DNA from: Comamonadaceae bacterium | GTDB lineage: Bacteria; Pseudomonadota; Gammaproteobacteria; Burkholderiales; Burkholderiaceae_C | Direction: 5' to 3' | DNA: 53,284 nt | NCBI GenBank assembly: GCA_947447975.1 | Contig: CANFLU010000015.1 | Span: 1 to 53,284 of the forward strand | In this document: piece after piece, positions 39,823 through 50,102 of the stretch | Layout of the letters: each line of letters starts with the position of its first letter | How positions within the stretch are numbered: the first letter of the stretch is position 1 | Notes under the pieces: model-generated | What the model was told of the DNA's origin: nothing | The model's input: only the letters and a program-made list of their open reading frames with translations | Database searches by the model: none | Translations under genes and position numbers: made by a program

Positions 39823-41148
39823 ATGTCAGAAGCCTTGCCTTTGCGCCGCGGCGCACCCCAGATCTGGTCAGTCGCGGCTTTGTGCCACGCGATTGGCGAC
39901 GCTTTGGATGCCCGTTTCAATCCAGTGCGGGTGAGCGGTGAAATCAGCGGTTTTGTCCGTGCAGCCAGTGGGCACTGCTATTTTTCGCTCAAGGACAGCG
40001 GTGGGCAATTGCGTTGTGCCATGTTTAAGCGGGCGGCCTCAGGCTTGGCGTTTGCCCCCCGTGAGGGCCAACGCGTCGAGGTGTCCGGGCGGCTGGGTGT
40101 GTACGAGCCACGGGGGGAATTGCAGCTGGTCGTTGAAGCCATGGTCGATGCCGGCGAGGGCAATTTGTATGAGCAGTTTGTGTTGCTCAAAGCGCGCTTG
40201 CAGGCTGAGGGCTTGTTCGAGCCCGAGCGCAAGAAGCCACTGCCCAAGCGGGTACGCGGCATCGGCGTGGTGACTTCGCTGGGTGCGGCGGCTTTACATG
40301 ATGTGGTCAGCGCTTTGCAAAGGCGTGTGCCGCACATCACGGTGTTGATCGCGCCTGCGAGCGTGCAAGGTGCCACTGCGGCCGCTGAGTTAGCGCAGGC
40401 CTTGGAATCTTTGTATGCCTTGGCAGCACCGCCGGCGGCTACAGTGGCCGGCGCCATGTCTATCGACGTGATATTGCTGGTGCGGGGTGGTGGCGCCATG
40501 GAGGATTTGTGGTCCTTCAACGACGAGGCCCTGGCACGGGTGCTAGCGCAAAGTCCGGTGCCGGTGATTAGTGGCATCGGCCACGAAACCGATTTCACAA
40601 TTGCCGATTTTGTCGTGGACCTGCGTGCGCCCACACCGACGGCTGCGGCCGAGCTGTGCGCCCAGCCTTTGGAGCAATTGCGCGAGGCCGCCGGGCAATT
40701 GCAATTGCGCCTGCAAACCGCTGGTTGGCGCGCCTTGGACCGCCAGTCGCAGCGCCTGGATCAGGTCACCAGCCGCGCGGGGCGACCGGCAGCGCTGGTA
40801 AGTCGTATGCATTTGCGCCTGTCCAACCTGGGTCAACGTATGGCTTACGGGCCGCTGCGTCACTTGCAGGCCCAGCAAACGCGCATGCTCGCCCACCAGA
40901 CCCAGCTGCAGCATGGGGCTCATCAGCGCATTGAACGCCAGCGCAGCCGCCTCGCGCAACTGGGTGTTCGCCTAGGTGCATTGGATCCGCAGTTAGTCTT
41001 AGGCCGCGGCTATGCTTGGCTACAGGACGCAACCGGGAGGCCGCTCACAGGGACTACACAGATGCAAATTGGCCAACGCATACAAGCCCATTTGTCCGAT
41101 GGCACGGCCGATTTGCAGGTGCAAACCCTCCGGCCCGGACAGGGCTAG
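39823..41148 (+). CDS. xseA: Exodeoxyribonuclease VII large subunit
   Basis: XseA is the catalytic subunit of the single-strand exonuclease ExoVII. The 441-residue protein has the N-terminal OB fold (VRVSGEISGFVRAASGHCYF, VSGRLGVYEPRGELQLVVE) and the catalytic domain with RVRGIGVVTSLGAAALHDV, LLVRGGGAMEDLWSFNDE and GIGHETDFTIADFVVDLRAPTP (in parts). A coiled-coil C-terminal part comes next. ATG 39823 is chosen by comparison with the usual N-terminus; the frame is open to 39691 but those residues are not family-like. The xseB partner is elsewhere. Confidence 0.94.
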   Translation: MSEALPLRRGAPQIWSVAALCHAIGDALDARFNPVRVSGEISGFVRAASGHCYFSLKDSGGQLRCAMFKRAASGLAFAPREGQRVEVSGRLGVYEPRGELQLVVEAMVDAGEGNLYEQFVLLKARLQAEGLFEPERKKPLPKRVRGIGVVTSLGAAALHDVVSALQRRVPHITVLIAPASVQGATAAAELAQALESLYALAAPPAATVAGAMSIDVILLVRGGGAMEDLWSFNDEALARVLAQSPVPVISGIGHETDFTIADFVVDLRAPTPTAAAELCAQPLEQLREAAGQLQLRLQTAGWRALDRQSQRLDQVTSRAGRPAALVSRMHLRLSNLGQRMAYGPLRHLQAQQTRMLAHQTQLQHGAHQRIERQRSRLAQLGVRLGALDPQLVLGRGYAWLQDATGRPLTGTTQMQIGQRIQAHLSDGTADLQVQTLRPGQG

Positions 41149-41175
41149 GGGCCGTGCGGCAGCCCGATGGCTGGC

Positions 41176-42879
41176 TTAGTAGTCGTCCAGTACCGCGCCT
41201 TTGCTTGCGGTCGATGCATTGAAAGCGAACTTGGCTTGTACGCCACGGGTGTAGCGCGGTGCTGGGGGCGTCCATGCTGCGCGGCGTTTGGCAATTTCTT
41301 CGTCTGACACATTAAGTTGGAGTAACAGTGCGTGCGAGTCGATGGTGATCGAGTCACCCTCGTGAATAAATGCGATGGTTCCACCGACCGCCGCTTCCGG
41401 TGCCACATGGCCCACCACCATGCCCCAGGTGCCTCCGGAGAAACGGCCATCGGTAATCAGGCCCACGCTCTCGCCCAAGCCTGCGCCAATCAGCGCGCCG
41501 GTGGGCGCCAGCATTTCGGGCATACCGGGGCCACCTTTGGGGCCGAGGTAGCGCAACACCATCACATCACCGGCGACGATCTTGCCGGCCAAAATGGCTT
41601 TCAACGCGGATTGCTCGTCGTCAAACACGCGTGCCGGGCCCGTCATGACGGGTTTTTTCAGGCCGGTGATTTTGGCTACGCAGCCCTCGGGCGAGAGGTT
41701 GCCCTTCAGAATCGCCAGGTGGCCCTGGGCGTACATCGGTTGGTTGATCGGACGGATGACGTCCTGGTCTGCGCGGGGCGCATCGGGGATGTCTTTGAGC
41801 ACCTCGGCACTGGTTTGGCCGGTAATCGTCAGGCAGTCGCCGTGCAGCAGTCCTGCTACCAGCAAGGTCTTCATGACCTGGGGAATGCCGCCTGCGCGGT
41901 GCAGATCCACGGCCAGGTACTTGCCGCTGGGTTTGAGGTCGCACAGCACCGGGGTCTTCACGCGCACGCGCTCAAAGTCCTCAATAGTCCACTCCACCTC
42001 TGCCGCATGCGCAATGGCCAAAAAGTGCAGCACCGCATTGGTGGAGCCACCAGTCGCCATGATGACTGCGACTGCGTTTTCAATCGATTTGCGCGTCACG
42101 ATGTCCCGCGGTTTGATGTCTTTTTTGATCGCTTCAATCAGCACCTGGGCCGAGGCTTTGGCGGAATTGAGCTTCTCGTCGTGCGGGTTGGCCATGGTGC
42201 TGGAGTAGATCAGCGAGATGCCCAGGGCTTCAAACGCACTGGACATGGTGTTGGCGGTATACATACCGCCACACGAGCCAGGACCCGGGATGGCGCGCTG
42301 CTCGATTTCGTGCAAATCAAAATCGCTTAAATTGCCCGCCGCGTTCTGGCCGACGGCTTCGAACACGCTGACGATATTGAGGTCCTGGCCCTTGTAGCTG
42401 CCAGGCAAAATCGTGCCGCCATAAACATAAATCGCCGGTACGTTGGCGCGCAACATGCCCATCAAGCCGCCGGGCATGTTTTTATCGCAGCCGCCAATCA
42501 CCACCACGCCATCCATCCACTGGCCTTGTACGCAGGTTTCGATGCAATCAGAGATCACTTCGCGGCTCACCAGGGAATACTTCATGCCTTCGGTGCCCAT
42601 GGCCATACCGTCCGAAATGGTGGGCGTGCCAAACACTTGGGCATTGCCGCCGGCCTCTTCAATGCCGGCAATCGCCGCATCGGCCAGTTTTTGCAAACCA
42701 CTGTTACAAGGGGTGATGGTGCTATGCCCATTGGCCACGCCAACCATGGGTTTTTTGAAATCGGTTTCTTCATAGCCCATGGCGTAGTACATAGACCGGT
42801 TGGGCGCTCGCGATTTGCCTTCGGTGATATTGGCGCTGCGGCGGTTGATGGGCAGGATGGGAATGGTTTTGTCGGTCAT
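41176..42879 (-). CDS. ilvD: Dihydroxy-acid dehydratase
   Basis: IlvD makes the 2-oxo acids of valine and isoleucine by dehydration, using an Fe-S cluster. The 567-residue protein has cysteines in [17 protein letters not shown] and [16 protein letters not shown], and the conserved [20 protein letters not shown] near the C-terminus. It completes the branched-chain pathway with the ilvBHC unit elsewhere in the window. Start ATG 42879. It is divergent from purL. Confidence 0.96.
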   Translation of the reverse strand: MTDKTIPILPINRRSANITEGKSRAPNRSMYYAMGYEETDFKKPMVGVANGHSTITPCNSGLQKLADAAIAGIEEAGGNAQVFGTPTISDGMAMGTEGMKYSLVSREVISDCIETCVQGQWMDGVVVIGGCDKNMPGGLMGMLRANVPAIYVYGGTILPGSYKGQDLNIVSVFEAVGQNAAGNLSDFDLHEIEQRAIPGPGSCGGMYTANTMSSAFEALGISLIYSSTMANPHDEKLNSAKASAQVLIEAIKKDIKPRDIVTRKSIENAVAVIMATGGSTNAVLHFLAIAHAAEVEWTIEDFERVRVKTPVLCDLKPSGKYLAVDLHRAGGIPQVMKTLLVAGLLHGDCLTITGQTSAEVLKDIPDAPRADQDVIRPINQPMYAQGHLAILKGNLSPEGCVAKITGLKKPVMTGPARVFDDEQSALKAILAGKIVAGDVMVLRYLGPKGGPGMPEMLAPTGALIGAGLGESVGLITDGRFSGGTWGMVVGHVAPEAAVGGTIAFIHEGDSITIDSHALLLQLNVSDEEIAKRRAAWTPPAPRYTRGVQAKFAFNASTASKGAVLDDY

Positions 42880-43003
42880 GGCGCGGCTCGCAAGGCGTTG
42901 AAAAACCCCAGTTTACTTGCCGCTTCGCCTGCGGCCTCCAGTCCAAGGATGGGCGGCGGGCAAGCCCATACCGCGCATCACTGGCCGCAAACGGATGCCC
43001 CGT

Positions 43004-43009
43004 TAAAAT
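43004..43009 (+). promoter_or_regulatory. Candidate -10 element for purL
   Basis: TAAAAT lies 30 bases before the purL GTG. No good -35 match is present 17 bases upstream. Confidence 0.25.
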
Positions 43010-43038
43010 TACCGATTCCCTCCAGCCGACCTTGCACC

Positions 43039-46000
43039 GTGACGCTCCACATCAGCACATTTGAAGGCGGCAACGCCCTAAGCCCCTTTCGCAGCCAGCA
43101 ATTGCTGGCCCAATTGCAGCGCGTTCACGACACCATCAGCGCCCTGGATGCCCGCTACGTCCATTGGGTTGCGACGGATACCGCGCCCGAATCGGCTTTG
43201 TTGGAGCGTCTGGGCGCCTTGCTGCGCTATGGCGAGCCTGCCCCCCAGCCGCAAGGTGGCAATGTCTTGCTGGTCTCTCCCAGGCTGGGTACGCTTTCAC
43301 CCTGGGCCTCCAAGGCTACCGACATTGCCCACAACTGCGGTTTTGCGGTGCGTCGCATTGAACGTGCTGTCGAATACCGCGTACATGTCAAATCCTGGCT
43401 CGGCCGGTCGGGCAGCTTAAATGAAGCCCAAATACAGTCCGTCGCCGCCTGTTTACATGACCGCATGACCGAAAGTGTTTGGCACGAGCGTTCGCAAGTC
43501 GTCCGTTTGTTCCAGGCCTTGCCGGCTACGCCTATGGACTTTTGCGATGTGCTGGGCGGGGGGCGCGCTGCACTGGAAGGGGCCAATACGCAATTTGGCT
43601 TGGCACTGGCCGAGGACGAAATCGACTACCTGCACCAGGCCTTTGTCCGCTTGCAGCGCAATCCTACGGATGTAGAGCTCATGATGTTTGCGCAGGCCAA
43701 TAGCGAACACTGCCGCCACAAAATTTTCAATGCCGACTTCAGCATCGACGGCCAGGCCCAAAACAGCAGCATGTTCGGCATGATCCGCCATACGCACCAG
43801 ATGCATCCTCAGCACATGCTGGTGGCGTATTCAGATAATGCCTCGGTGATGGAAGGCGCGGCGGTAGAGCGCTTTGCACCGCGCCCGGCGTCGGCCCAGG
43901 GTGCGCGGCAATCGCCGCCCTACATCACAACCGAGGCCTTGCAGCATATCTTGATGAAGGTAGAAACGCATAACCACCCGACTGCTATCTCGCCATTTCC
44001 CGGCGCCTCCACCGGCGCGGGTGGCGAGATACGGGATGAAGGTGCTACCGGGCGTGGCTCTAAGCCCAAAGCCGGGCTGACCGGGTTTACGGTGTCCACT
44101 TTGCGCTGGGACGGGGAGGACGGCTATGGCAAGCCCGCGCACATTGCCAGCCCCCTACAAATCATGATCGAAGGCCCTTTGGGCGGAGCCGCGTTTAACA
44201 ACGAATTTGGCCGTCCCAATTTGCTGGGCTACTTTCGGGAATTCGAACAAAGCGCACGCAGCACGCACGATACGGTGCAGCGCGGCTACCACAAGCCCAT
44301 CATGATCGCTGGGGGCCTGGGCGTCATCGATGCGGCGCAGACACATAAAAAGCGGTTTCCTGCCGGTAGCTTGCTGGTGCAACTGGGCGGGCCCGGCATG
44401 CGTATCGGCATGGGCGGCAGCGCGGCGAGCTCGATGGCGACCGGCGCCAATGCGGCGGAGCTGGACTTTGATTCGGTGCAACGCGGCAACCCTGAAATCC
44501 AGCGCCGCGCGCAAGAAGTGATCAACCAATGCTGGTTGATGGGCGCCGATGCCAACCCCATCCTGGCGATCCATGATGTAGGCGCCGGCGGCTTGTCCAA
44601 TGCCTTCCCCGAACTGAGCAATGATGCGGGTCGCGGCGCGCGTTTTGACTTGCGCGCCGTGCCACTGGAAGAGTCGGGCATGGCGCCCAAAGAGATTTGG
44701 TGCAATGAAAGCCAGGAGCGCTATGTGATGGCGATTGCCCCTGAGTCCTTGCCCTTGTTTACTGCTTTGTGCGAGCGCGAGCGCTGTCCCTTTGCAGTAG
44801 TCGGTGTAGCGACGGAAGATCGCCAATTGGTGGTGGCCGATGATGGCGCATCGTCACCGGTCGATATGCCCATGGAGGTGCTGCTGGGCAAACCGCCCAA
44901 GTTGCACCGCGATGTGCAAACGCTGCGCCGCGACTTTGCGCCCTTAGATTTAAGCGGCGTGACGTTACAAAGTGCGGTGACGGCGGTGTTGTCGCACCCC
45001 ACGGTGGCGTCCAAGCGGTTTTTGGTGACGATTGGCGACCGCACGGTGGGAGGTCTCAGCCACCGCGACCAGATGGTGGGGCCTTGGCAGGTACCGGTAG
45101 CCGATTGCGCGGTCACGCTAGCCGATTTCAAAGGCTTCGCCGGTGAAGCCATGTCTATGGGGGAGCGCACGCCGCTGGCGGTGATTAACGCACCAGCTTC
45201 GGGCCGCATGGCGATCGCTGAGGCGATTACCAATTTGCTGGCCGCGCCCATCGAGCTGGCGCGGGTGAAACTCTCCGCGAACTGGATGGCCGCTTGTGGA
45301 GAGGCCGGGGAAGACGCCGCGCTCTATGCCACGGTGCGGGCAGTGGGCATGGAACTGTGCCCGGCATTGGGCATCTCGATTCCGGTCGGCAAAGATTCGC
45401 TATCCATGCGTACCCAGTGGACGGATGAAGAGGGCATTGCGAAAAAAGTCAGTTCGCCGGTTTCGCTGATCGTTTCGGCCTTTGCCAGCATCGCTGATGT
45501 GCGGCCCACGCTAACGCCGCAGTTGCAGCCAGTGGACGATGGCCTCTTGGTGCTGATCGATTTGGGGCGCGGTAAAAACCGTATGGGCGCTGGCATCCTG
45601 GCGCAATTCCTGGAGCAAACAGGCCACCACGTACCGGACTTGGACGATGCACAAGATCTTGTCGCCTTGGTGCAAGCTGTCAATGCCTTGCGTGCGGAGA
45701 AAAAAATACTCGCCTACCATGACCGCAGCGACGGCGGCTTGTTGGCCAGTGTGGCCGAGATGGCCTTTGCCGGGCGTGTAGGCGTGGCGCTGAATGTGGA
45801 CATGCTGGTGCTCGAAGGCGATGGCGTCTCCGACAGCCGCATGGACGTGGGCGATAGCAAAAACTGGGCAAACCAAGTCGGTGCGTTGCGCGAAGAATTG
45901 ACGCTCAAGGCGCTTTTCAACGAAGAGCTAGGTGTGGTCTTGCAGGTACGCGCAACGGACCGCGACCCTGTCATGGCAGTGCTGCGTGAACATGGCTTAT

Positions 46001-47049
46001 CCAAGCACAGCCATGTCATTGGCAAAACGCGCCCGGCCAAGGACGGCAATTCACCGTTCTTAGAAATCTGGCGCGACGCGAAGTCGGTATTTAGCGCGCC
46101 CTTACATGACCTGGCCCAGGTATGGGACAGCGTGAGTTGGAAAATTTGCCGTCTGCGCGACAACCCGGCTTGCGCGGACGCCGAACATGCTGCGTTTGGC
46201 GCGCAGGGCGATGGCGGCATGCATGTGGTTTTGCCGCCTGGTTTGGCCCCCGCGCCCGCGCCCACCGCGCCCGCCTTGCTATCGCGCAAGCCGCGTGTGG
46301 CCGTGTTACGCGAGCAGGGCGTCAATTCGCACATCGAAATGGCCTACGCTTTTACCGAAGCTGGCTTTGAAGCCTTTGATGTGCACATGAGCGATTTGCA
46401 AACCGGTCGCGCCGATCTGCGCGACTTTGCCGGACTGGTGGCCTGCGGTGGTTTTAGCTATGGCGACACCCTGGGCGCGGGCATAGGCTGGGCGCGCTCC
46501 ATCACCTTCAATACCCGCCTGGCGGACCAGTTCAGCGCGTTTTTTGCACGCCCGGACACCTTTGGTTTGGGTGTGTGCAATGGCTGCCAGATGTTTGCCG
46601 AGCTGGCTGACATCATCCCCGGCGCTGGCCACTGGCCGCGCTTTAGCACCAACCTGAGCGAGCGCTTTGAAGCGCGCCTGTCCATGGTGGAGGTGCTGGA
46701 CTCACCCTCGCTGTTTTTCAAAGGCATGGCCGGCGCGCGTTTACCCATCGCCGTCGCCCATGGTGAAGGTTTTGCCAACTTTGCCCAGCGCGGCGATGCC
46801 GCCAAAGTCCTGCGTGCCATGCGTTTTGTCGATAACGCTGGGCAGGCCACACAAGCCTATCCGTTCAACCCCAACGGCAGCCCGGCGGGCCTGACAGCGG
46901 TGACGACGGCGGACGGGCGCTTCACCGCCATGATGCCGCACCCCGAGCGTGTGTTTCGCAATGTCCAAAGCAGCTGGACCCCGTTGGACATCAGCGCGCG
47001 TAGCCCGTGGATGCACCTGTGGCACAACGCACGCCAATGGCTGGACTAA
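43039..47049 (+). CDS. purL: Phosphoribosylformylglycinamidine synthase (single-chain PurL)
   Basis: PurL makes FGAM from FGAR, glutamine and ATP in purine synthesis. The 1336-residue chain has an N-terminal PurS-like region, two AIR-synthase-like domains ([38 protein letters not shown]) and a C-terminal class I glutaminase. That domain has nucleophile Cys in [33 protein letters not shown], and His in [11 protein letters not shown]. The start is probably GTG 43039 ([11 protein letters not shown]). The frame is open upstream to 42526 but that part overlaps ilvD antisense. Confidence 0.95.
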   Translation: MTLHISTFEGGNALSPFRSQQLLAQLQRVHDTISALDARYVHWVATDTAPESALLERLGALLRYGEPAPQPQGGNVLLVSPRLGTLSPWASKATDIAHNCGFAVRRIERAVEYRVHVKSWLGRSGSLNEAQIQSVAACLHDRMTESVWHERSQVVRLFQALPATPMDFCDVLGGGRAALEGANTQFGLALAEDEIDYLHQAFVRLQRNPTDVELMMFAQANSEHCRHKIFNADFSIDGQAQNSSMFGMIRHTHQMHPQHMLVAYSDNASVMEGAAVERFAPRPASAQGARQSPPYITTEALQHILMKVETHNHPTAISPFPGASTGAGGEIRDEGATGRGSKPKAGLTGFTVSTLRWDGEDGYGKPAHIASPLQIMIEGPLGGAAFNNEFGRPNLLGYFREFEQSARSTHDTVQRGYHKPIMIAGGLGVIDAAQTHKKRFPAGSLLVQLGGPGMRIGMGGSAASSMATGANAAELDFDSVQRGNPEIQRRAQEVINQCWLMGADANPILAIHDVGAGGLSNAFPELSNDAGRGARFDLRAVPLEESGMAPKEIWCNESQERYVMAIAPESLPLFTALCERERCPFAVVGVATEDRQLVVADDGASSPVDMPMEVLLGKPPKLHRDVQTLRRDFAPLDLSGVTLQSAVTAVLSHPTVASKRFLVTIGDRTVGGLSHRDQMVGPWQVPVADCAVTLADFKGFAGEAMSMGERTPLAVINAPASGRMAIAEAITNLLAAPIELARVKLSANWMAACGEAGEDAALYATVRAVGMELCPALGISIPVGKDSLSMRTQWTDEEGIAKKVSSPVSLIVSAFASIADVRPTLTPQLQPVDDGLLVLIDLGRGKNRMGAGILAQFLEQTGHHVPDLDDAQDLVALVQAVNALRAEKKILAYHDRSDGGLLASVAEMAFAGRVGVALNVDMLVLEGDGVSDSRMDVGDSKNWANQVGALREELTLKALFNEELGVVLQVRATDRDPVMAVLREHGLSKHSHVIGKTRPAKDGNSPFLEIWRDAKSVFSAPLHDLAQVWDSVSWKICRLRDNPACADAEHAAFGAQGDGGMHVVLPPGLAPAPAPTAPALLSRKPRVAVLREQGVNSHIEMAYAFTEAGFEAFDVHMSDLQTGRADLRDFAGLVACGGFSYGDTLGAGIGWARSITFNTRLADQFSAFFARPDTFGLGVCNGCQMFAELADIIPGAGHWPRFSTNLSERFEARLSMVEVLDSPSLFFKGMAGARLPIAVAHGEGFANFAQRGDAAKVLRAMRFVDNAGQATQAYPFNPNGSPAGLTAVTTADGRFTAMMPHPERVFRNVQSSWTPLDISARSPWMHLWHNARQWLD

Positions 47050-47127
47050 TCCCTTTGGCATCTACCTTAACCAGTCCCAGGCCAATGGGGCTGCGCGCTC
47101 AGCGCTTGGTGGCATAGGCTGCAAGTC

Positions 47128-47862
47128 ATGGGTCCCACACGCTACCAATGGGTGGATGCGCTACGCGGCCTGGCCATGGTGTGGATGACGATTTTTCACT
47201 TTTGCTTTGATCTGGCCAACGCCGGTCTGTTGCAAGCTAATTTTTACCAGGACCCGCGCTGGACGGTGCAGCGCACCTGCATCCTTAGCCTGTTTTTGCT
47301 GTGCGCGGGAGCGGGCCAGGCCATCGCATTGGCGCAGGGGCAAAACTGGCGCCGCTTTGGCAAACGTTTCTTGCACATCGGAGCCTGCGCGGTACTGGTG
47401 AGCGCGGGGTCTTACCTGATGTTTCCGAACAGTTTTATTTACTTTGGTGTTTTACATGGCATGGCGGTCATGCTGCTCATTACCCGCTTTATCGGCCAGC
47501 GCGCGCGCGCCTTGTGGTTGCTGGGGGCCGCTCTGATCGCCTTGCAATGGCTGGCCCCTTGGGCCAGTGAAGCGGTTTGGTGGGATAGCGCCTTCAACGA
47601 CAAGCCGCTCAACTGGCTTGGCTTGATCAGTACCAAGCCGATTACCGAAGACTACGTTCCGCTGGTGCCTTGGTTGGGCGTGATGCTGTGGGGTATGGCT
47701 GCCATGCATTGGGTGCTGGGCCGCACCACCACCCATGCGCTGCAACAGGCCGATGTCATGGCCTTGCGACCCTTGGCTTTTCTGGGACGGCGGAGTCTGA
47801 CGTATTACATGTTGCACCAGCCGGTGATGCTCGGAGCCCTGTGGTGGTGGCAGCGAACCTAA
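47128..47862 (+). CDS. DUF1624/heparan-alpha-glucosaminide N-acetyltransferase-like membrane protein
   Basis: A 244-residue inner-membrane protein with about seven hydrophobic segments. The opening RYQWVDALRGLAMVWMTIFH has the conserved Asp-Ala-x-Arg-Gly and His of this acyltransferase family. Acetyl transfer across the membrane to a sugar is inferred from the family; the substrate is unknown. It lies 78 bases after purL. Confidence 0.8.
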   Translation: MGPTRYQWVDALRGLAMVWMTIFHFCFDLANAGLLQANFYQDPRWTVQRTCILSLFLLCAGAGQAIALAQGQNWRRFGKRFLHIGACAVLVSAGSYLMFPNSFIYFGVLHGMAVMLLITRFIGQRARALWLLGAALIALQWLAPWASEAVWWDSAFNDKPLNWLGLISTKPITEDYVPLVPWLGVMLWGMAAMHWVLGRTTTHALQQADVMALRPLAFLGRRSLTYYMLHQPVMLGALWWWQRT

Positions 47863-47885
47863 ATCGCGCTTGCAAATCGGCAACA

Positions 47886-47912
47886 AAAAACGCGGCACTG
47901 GGCCGCGTTTTT
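47886..47912. terminator. Bidirectional terminator between DUF1624 gene and PPIase
   Basis: AAAAACGCGGC (47886-47896) pairs with GCCGCGTTTTT (47902-47912) around ACTGG. A and T runs flank the stem, so it serves both strands. Confidence 0.88.
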
Positions 47913-47933
47913 CATGGGGGAAGATTAAGCCGT

Positions 47934-48716
47934 TTACTCAATCTTGGCTTTGCTACGCAATTCTTCCTGGTACTTGGCCAAATTTTGCTGGGTCAGGTGC
48001 TGCGAGATTTGGGGTTTCACCTCTTCGAACTTGGGCATAGTGGCTTCGCGCACGTCATCCAAGCGGATGATATGGAAACCGAATTGGCTTTTCACCGGGG
48101 CTTCGGTGGTTTTGCCTTTGCCCAGGGCCGCTAAGGCATCGGAGAACTCTTTCACGTAGCTAGCGGGGTTGGCCCAGTCCAGTTCGCCACCCTTGACGGC
48201 AGAGCCGGGGTCTTTGGAAGATTTCTTCGCCAGGTCTTCAAACTTGGCGCCTTTTTTCAATTGGGCCAGCAAGGCTTTGGCTTGGTCTTCTTTTTCCACC
48301 AAGATATGCCGCGCCTTGTATTCTTTGCCCGCATTGGCGGCCGTATAGCGGTCGTACTCGGCTTTCACATCGGCTTCGCTGACCGGGTTTTTGGCCTGGT
48401 AGGCGGCAAACAGTTCGCGAATCAGGATGGATTGCTTGACTTGCTCCATTTGCGCTTTGAAGTCGTCTGTGGCATCCAGGCCCATGGCTTGGGCAGCCTG
48501 GCTGAAGATTTCGCGGGCGATGACCTCTTCTTTTAACTGACCTTGCATATCCGGTGTGACCGGGCGGCCGGAGCGAGCCACTTGCTGGGCCAGGGCTTCT
48601 ACGCGGGAAGATGGCACGGCTTTGCCGTTAACAATGGCAACGTTTTGCGCCAGGGTGGGGGCGGCAAACAGGGCCAGGAGGGTTGCCGCTGCAGCGGTCC
48701 AAACTTGAAATTTCAT
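47934..48716 (-). CDS. Peptidylprolyl isomerase, parvulin type, exported
   Basis: A 260-residue periplasmic foldase. It has a signal peptide (AAAATLLALFAAPTLAQN), a helical chaperone-like part and a parvulin domain (EYKARHILVEKEDQAKALLA, KGGELDWANPASYVKEFSDA, VKSQFGFHIIRLDDV). It is probably a SurA/PpiD-like helper for outer-membrane or periplasmic proteins. It is the last gene of the group beginning with selO; 94 bases lie between it and bolA. Confidence 0.9.
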   Translation of the reverse strand: MKFQVWTAAAATLLALFAAPTLAQNVAIVNGKAVPSSRVEALAQQVARSGRPVTPDMQGQLKEEVIAREIFSQAAQAMGLDATDDFKAQMEQVKQSILIRELFAAYQAKNPVSEADVKAEYDRYTAANAGKEYKARHILVEKEDQAKALLAQLKKGAKFEDLAKKSSKDPGSAVKGGELDWANPASYVKEFSDALAALGKGKTTEAPVKSQFGFHIIRLDDVREATMPKFEEVKPQISQHLTQQNLAKYQEELRSKAKIE

Positions 48717-48810
48717 TCGAGATCCTTCGGTGCTTAAGAAAAACTAAGGGCGTATTGTCGCTGGTTCGCGGGGGTGCCAGGGGAAGGGTGCCGGCGTCCT
48801 AGCGCTGGGC

Positions 48811-49092
48811 TCAGCCCGCCGTATCGATTTCGATGGCCAGCGCGTGCAAGCCCTGGTCTATGAAATCTTGCGCGGCGGCATACACCAGGCGGTGGCAGGC
48901 AACCCTTGTTTTACCGCTGAATAAGGGCGAAGCAATGCGCACCCGAAAGTGCGTGCCATAGCCGCTGTCATTGGCCCCGACGTGGCCCGCGTGCTGGTGG
49001 CTTTCGTCCATGACTTCCAGCCGCACGGCTTGCAAGCGCTCGCGCAAGCGGGCCTCTAGGTTTTGCGCAGTGATCTGCAAGCTTGGGCTCAT
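48811..49092 (-). CDS. bolA: BolA-family protein
   Basis: A 93-residue BolA-like protein. BolA proteins work with monothiol glutaredoxins in Fe-S handling and affect cell shape and stress response. The fold segments are [20 protein letters not shown] and [20 protein letters not shown]; the conserved His for cluster binding is probably the last one. Start ATG 49092 ([10 protein letters not shown]) overlaps the yciB stop by four bases, so it is coupled to it. Confidence 0.92.
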   Translation of the reverse strand: MSPSLQITAQNLEARLRERLQAVRLEVMDESHQHAGHVGANDSGYGTHFRVRIASPLFSGKTRVACHRLVYAAAQDFIDQGLHALAIEIDTAG

Positions 49093-49667
49093 GGGTTTTT
49101 TCCTGTGTCCTCGGGCAAAAGCGGTGCCTGCTCGGGCTCGTCTGCCAACTTCATGTGCGGCGCGATGTACAAGCCCTGACCAATGATGAAGACCAGGGGA
49201 AAGGCATAGCCCCACAGCTTGAAGTTGACCCATTCCTCGGTACTGTAGTTCAAGACAACATAGGCGTTGAGGGCCGCCATAAATGCGCAATAGGCAATCC
49301 AGGCCACGTTCAAGCGGTGCCACAAGGCATCGGGCAGTTCTAGCTGGCTGCCTAGCATGGCGCGTAAAAAATTCTTGCGCAAAGCCCATACGGCGACAGC
49401 CAAGCCAAGCGCCAGGCAACTGTAAAAAACCGTAGGCTTCCATTTGATAAATCGTTCGTCGTGCAGTCCCAAAGTTACAGCGCCAAAGCCCAGCACCATC
49501 ACCAAAGTGACTTTTTGCATCAACGGCAGGCTGCGCTCGCGCAGGTAGGTGTAGCCAGATTGCAGCACGGTGGCTGCCATCATTACGCCGGTGGCCACGT
49601 AAATATCAAATAGCTTGTAGGCGCCGAAAAACAGCAGCACCGGGAACAGGTCAAAGAGCGCTTTCAT
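49089..49667 (-). CDS. yciB: Inner membrane protein YciB (IspZ, septation protein A)
   Basis: A 192-residue membrane protein with five to six hydrophobic helices; the opening [20 protein letters not shown] is highly typical, as is [19 protein letters not shown]. YciB affects envelope synthesis and septation. Start ATG 49667 overlaps the msrB stop by four bases, and its own stop overlaps bolA, so msrB-yciB-bolA are tightly coupled. Confidence 0.92.
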   Translation of the reverse strand: MKALFDLFPVLLFFGAYKLFDIYVATGVMMAATVLQSGYTYLRERSLPLMQKVTLVMVLGFGAVTLGLHDERFIKWKPTVFYSCLALGLAVAVWALRKNFLRAMLGSQLELPDALWHRLNVAWIAYCAFMAALNAYVVLNYSTEEWVNFKLWGYAFPLVFIIGQGLYIAPHMKLADEPEQAPLLPEDTGKNP

Positions 49668-50065
49668 TCTGGTGTGAAGTCCAGCGAGGCCGAGTTCATG
49701 CAATAGCGAAGTCCCGTGGGGGCCGGGCCGTCGCTAAACACATGACCCAAGTGCGCGTGGCAATCGGCGCAATGCACTTCGGTGCGCTTCATCCACAACA
49801 TGCCGTCTTCTTTGGTGCCTATGGCGTCGGGCGCTATGGGCTCAAAATAGCTGGGCCAGCCGCTACCGGATTCGTATTTGGTTTGCGAGGAAAAAAGTGC
49901 TTTGCCACAACAAATACAGCTGTAAATACCTTGTTGGTGGTTGTCGGCCCAGCGGCCGGTGAATGCGCGTTCGGTCGCTTCTTGGCGCGTCACCGCATAC
50001 GCCATGGGCTCTGCGCCTTTGGCGGCCAACAGGGACCGCCATTCGTCATCGGTTTTGTGGATCAT
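49664..50065 (-). CDS. msrB: Peptide-methionine (R)-S-oxide reductase MsrB
   Basis: MsrB repairs oxidised methionine. The 133-residue protein has two zinc-binding CxxC pairs ([10 protein letters not shown] and [13 protein letters not shown]) and the catalytic Cys in [12 protein letters not shown]. No signal peptide, so it is cytoplasmic. It lies 37 bases after selO on the same strand. Confidence 0.95.
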   Translation of the reverse strand: MIHKTDDEWRSLLAAKGAEPMAYAVTRQEATERAFTGRWADNHQQGIYSCICCGKALFSSQTKYESGSGWPSYFEPIAPDAIGTKEDGMLWMKRTEVHCADCHAHLGHVFSDGPAPTGLRYCMNSASLDFTPE

Positions 50066-50102
50066 GGAAATACCTTTGAATGAGGAGTGAAGCGCTGCGA
50101 CT

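Noticed and set aside
39546..39920. Minus-strand frame between lpxK and xseA as an exbB or exbD remnant
   Set aside because: Its sequence shows no membrane helix or ExbB/ExbD motif and it overlaps the xseA start.
42526..43038. N-terminal extension of purL
   Set aside because: It lies antisense to ilvD and is unlike PurL N-termini; GTG 43039 gives the family start.
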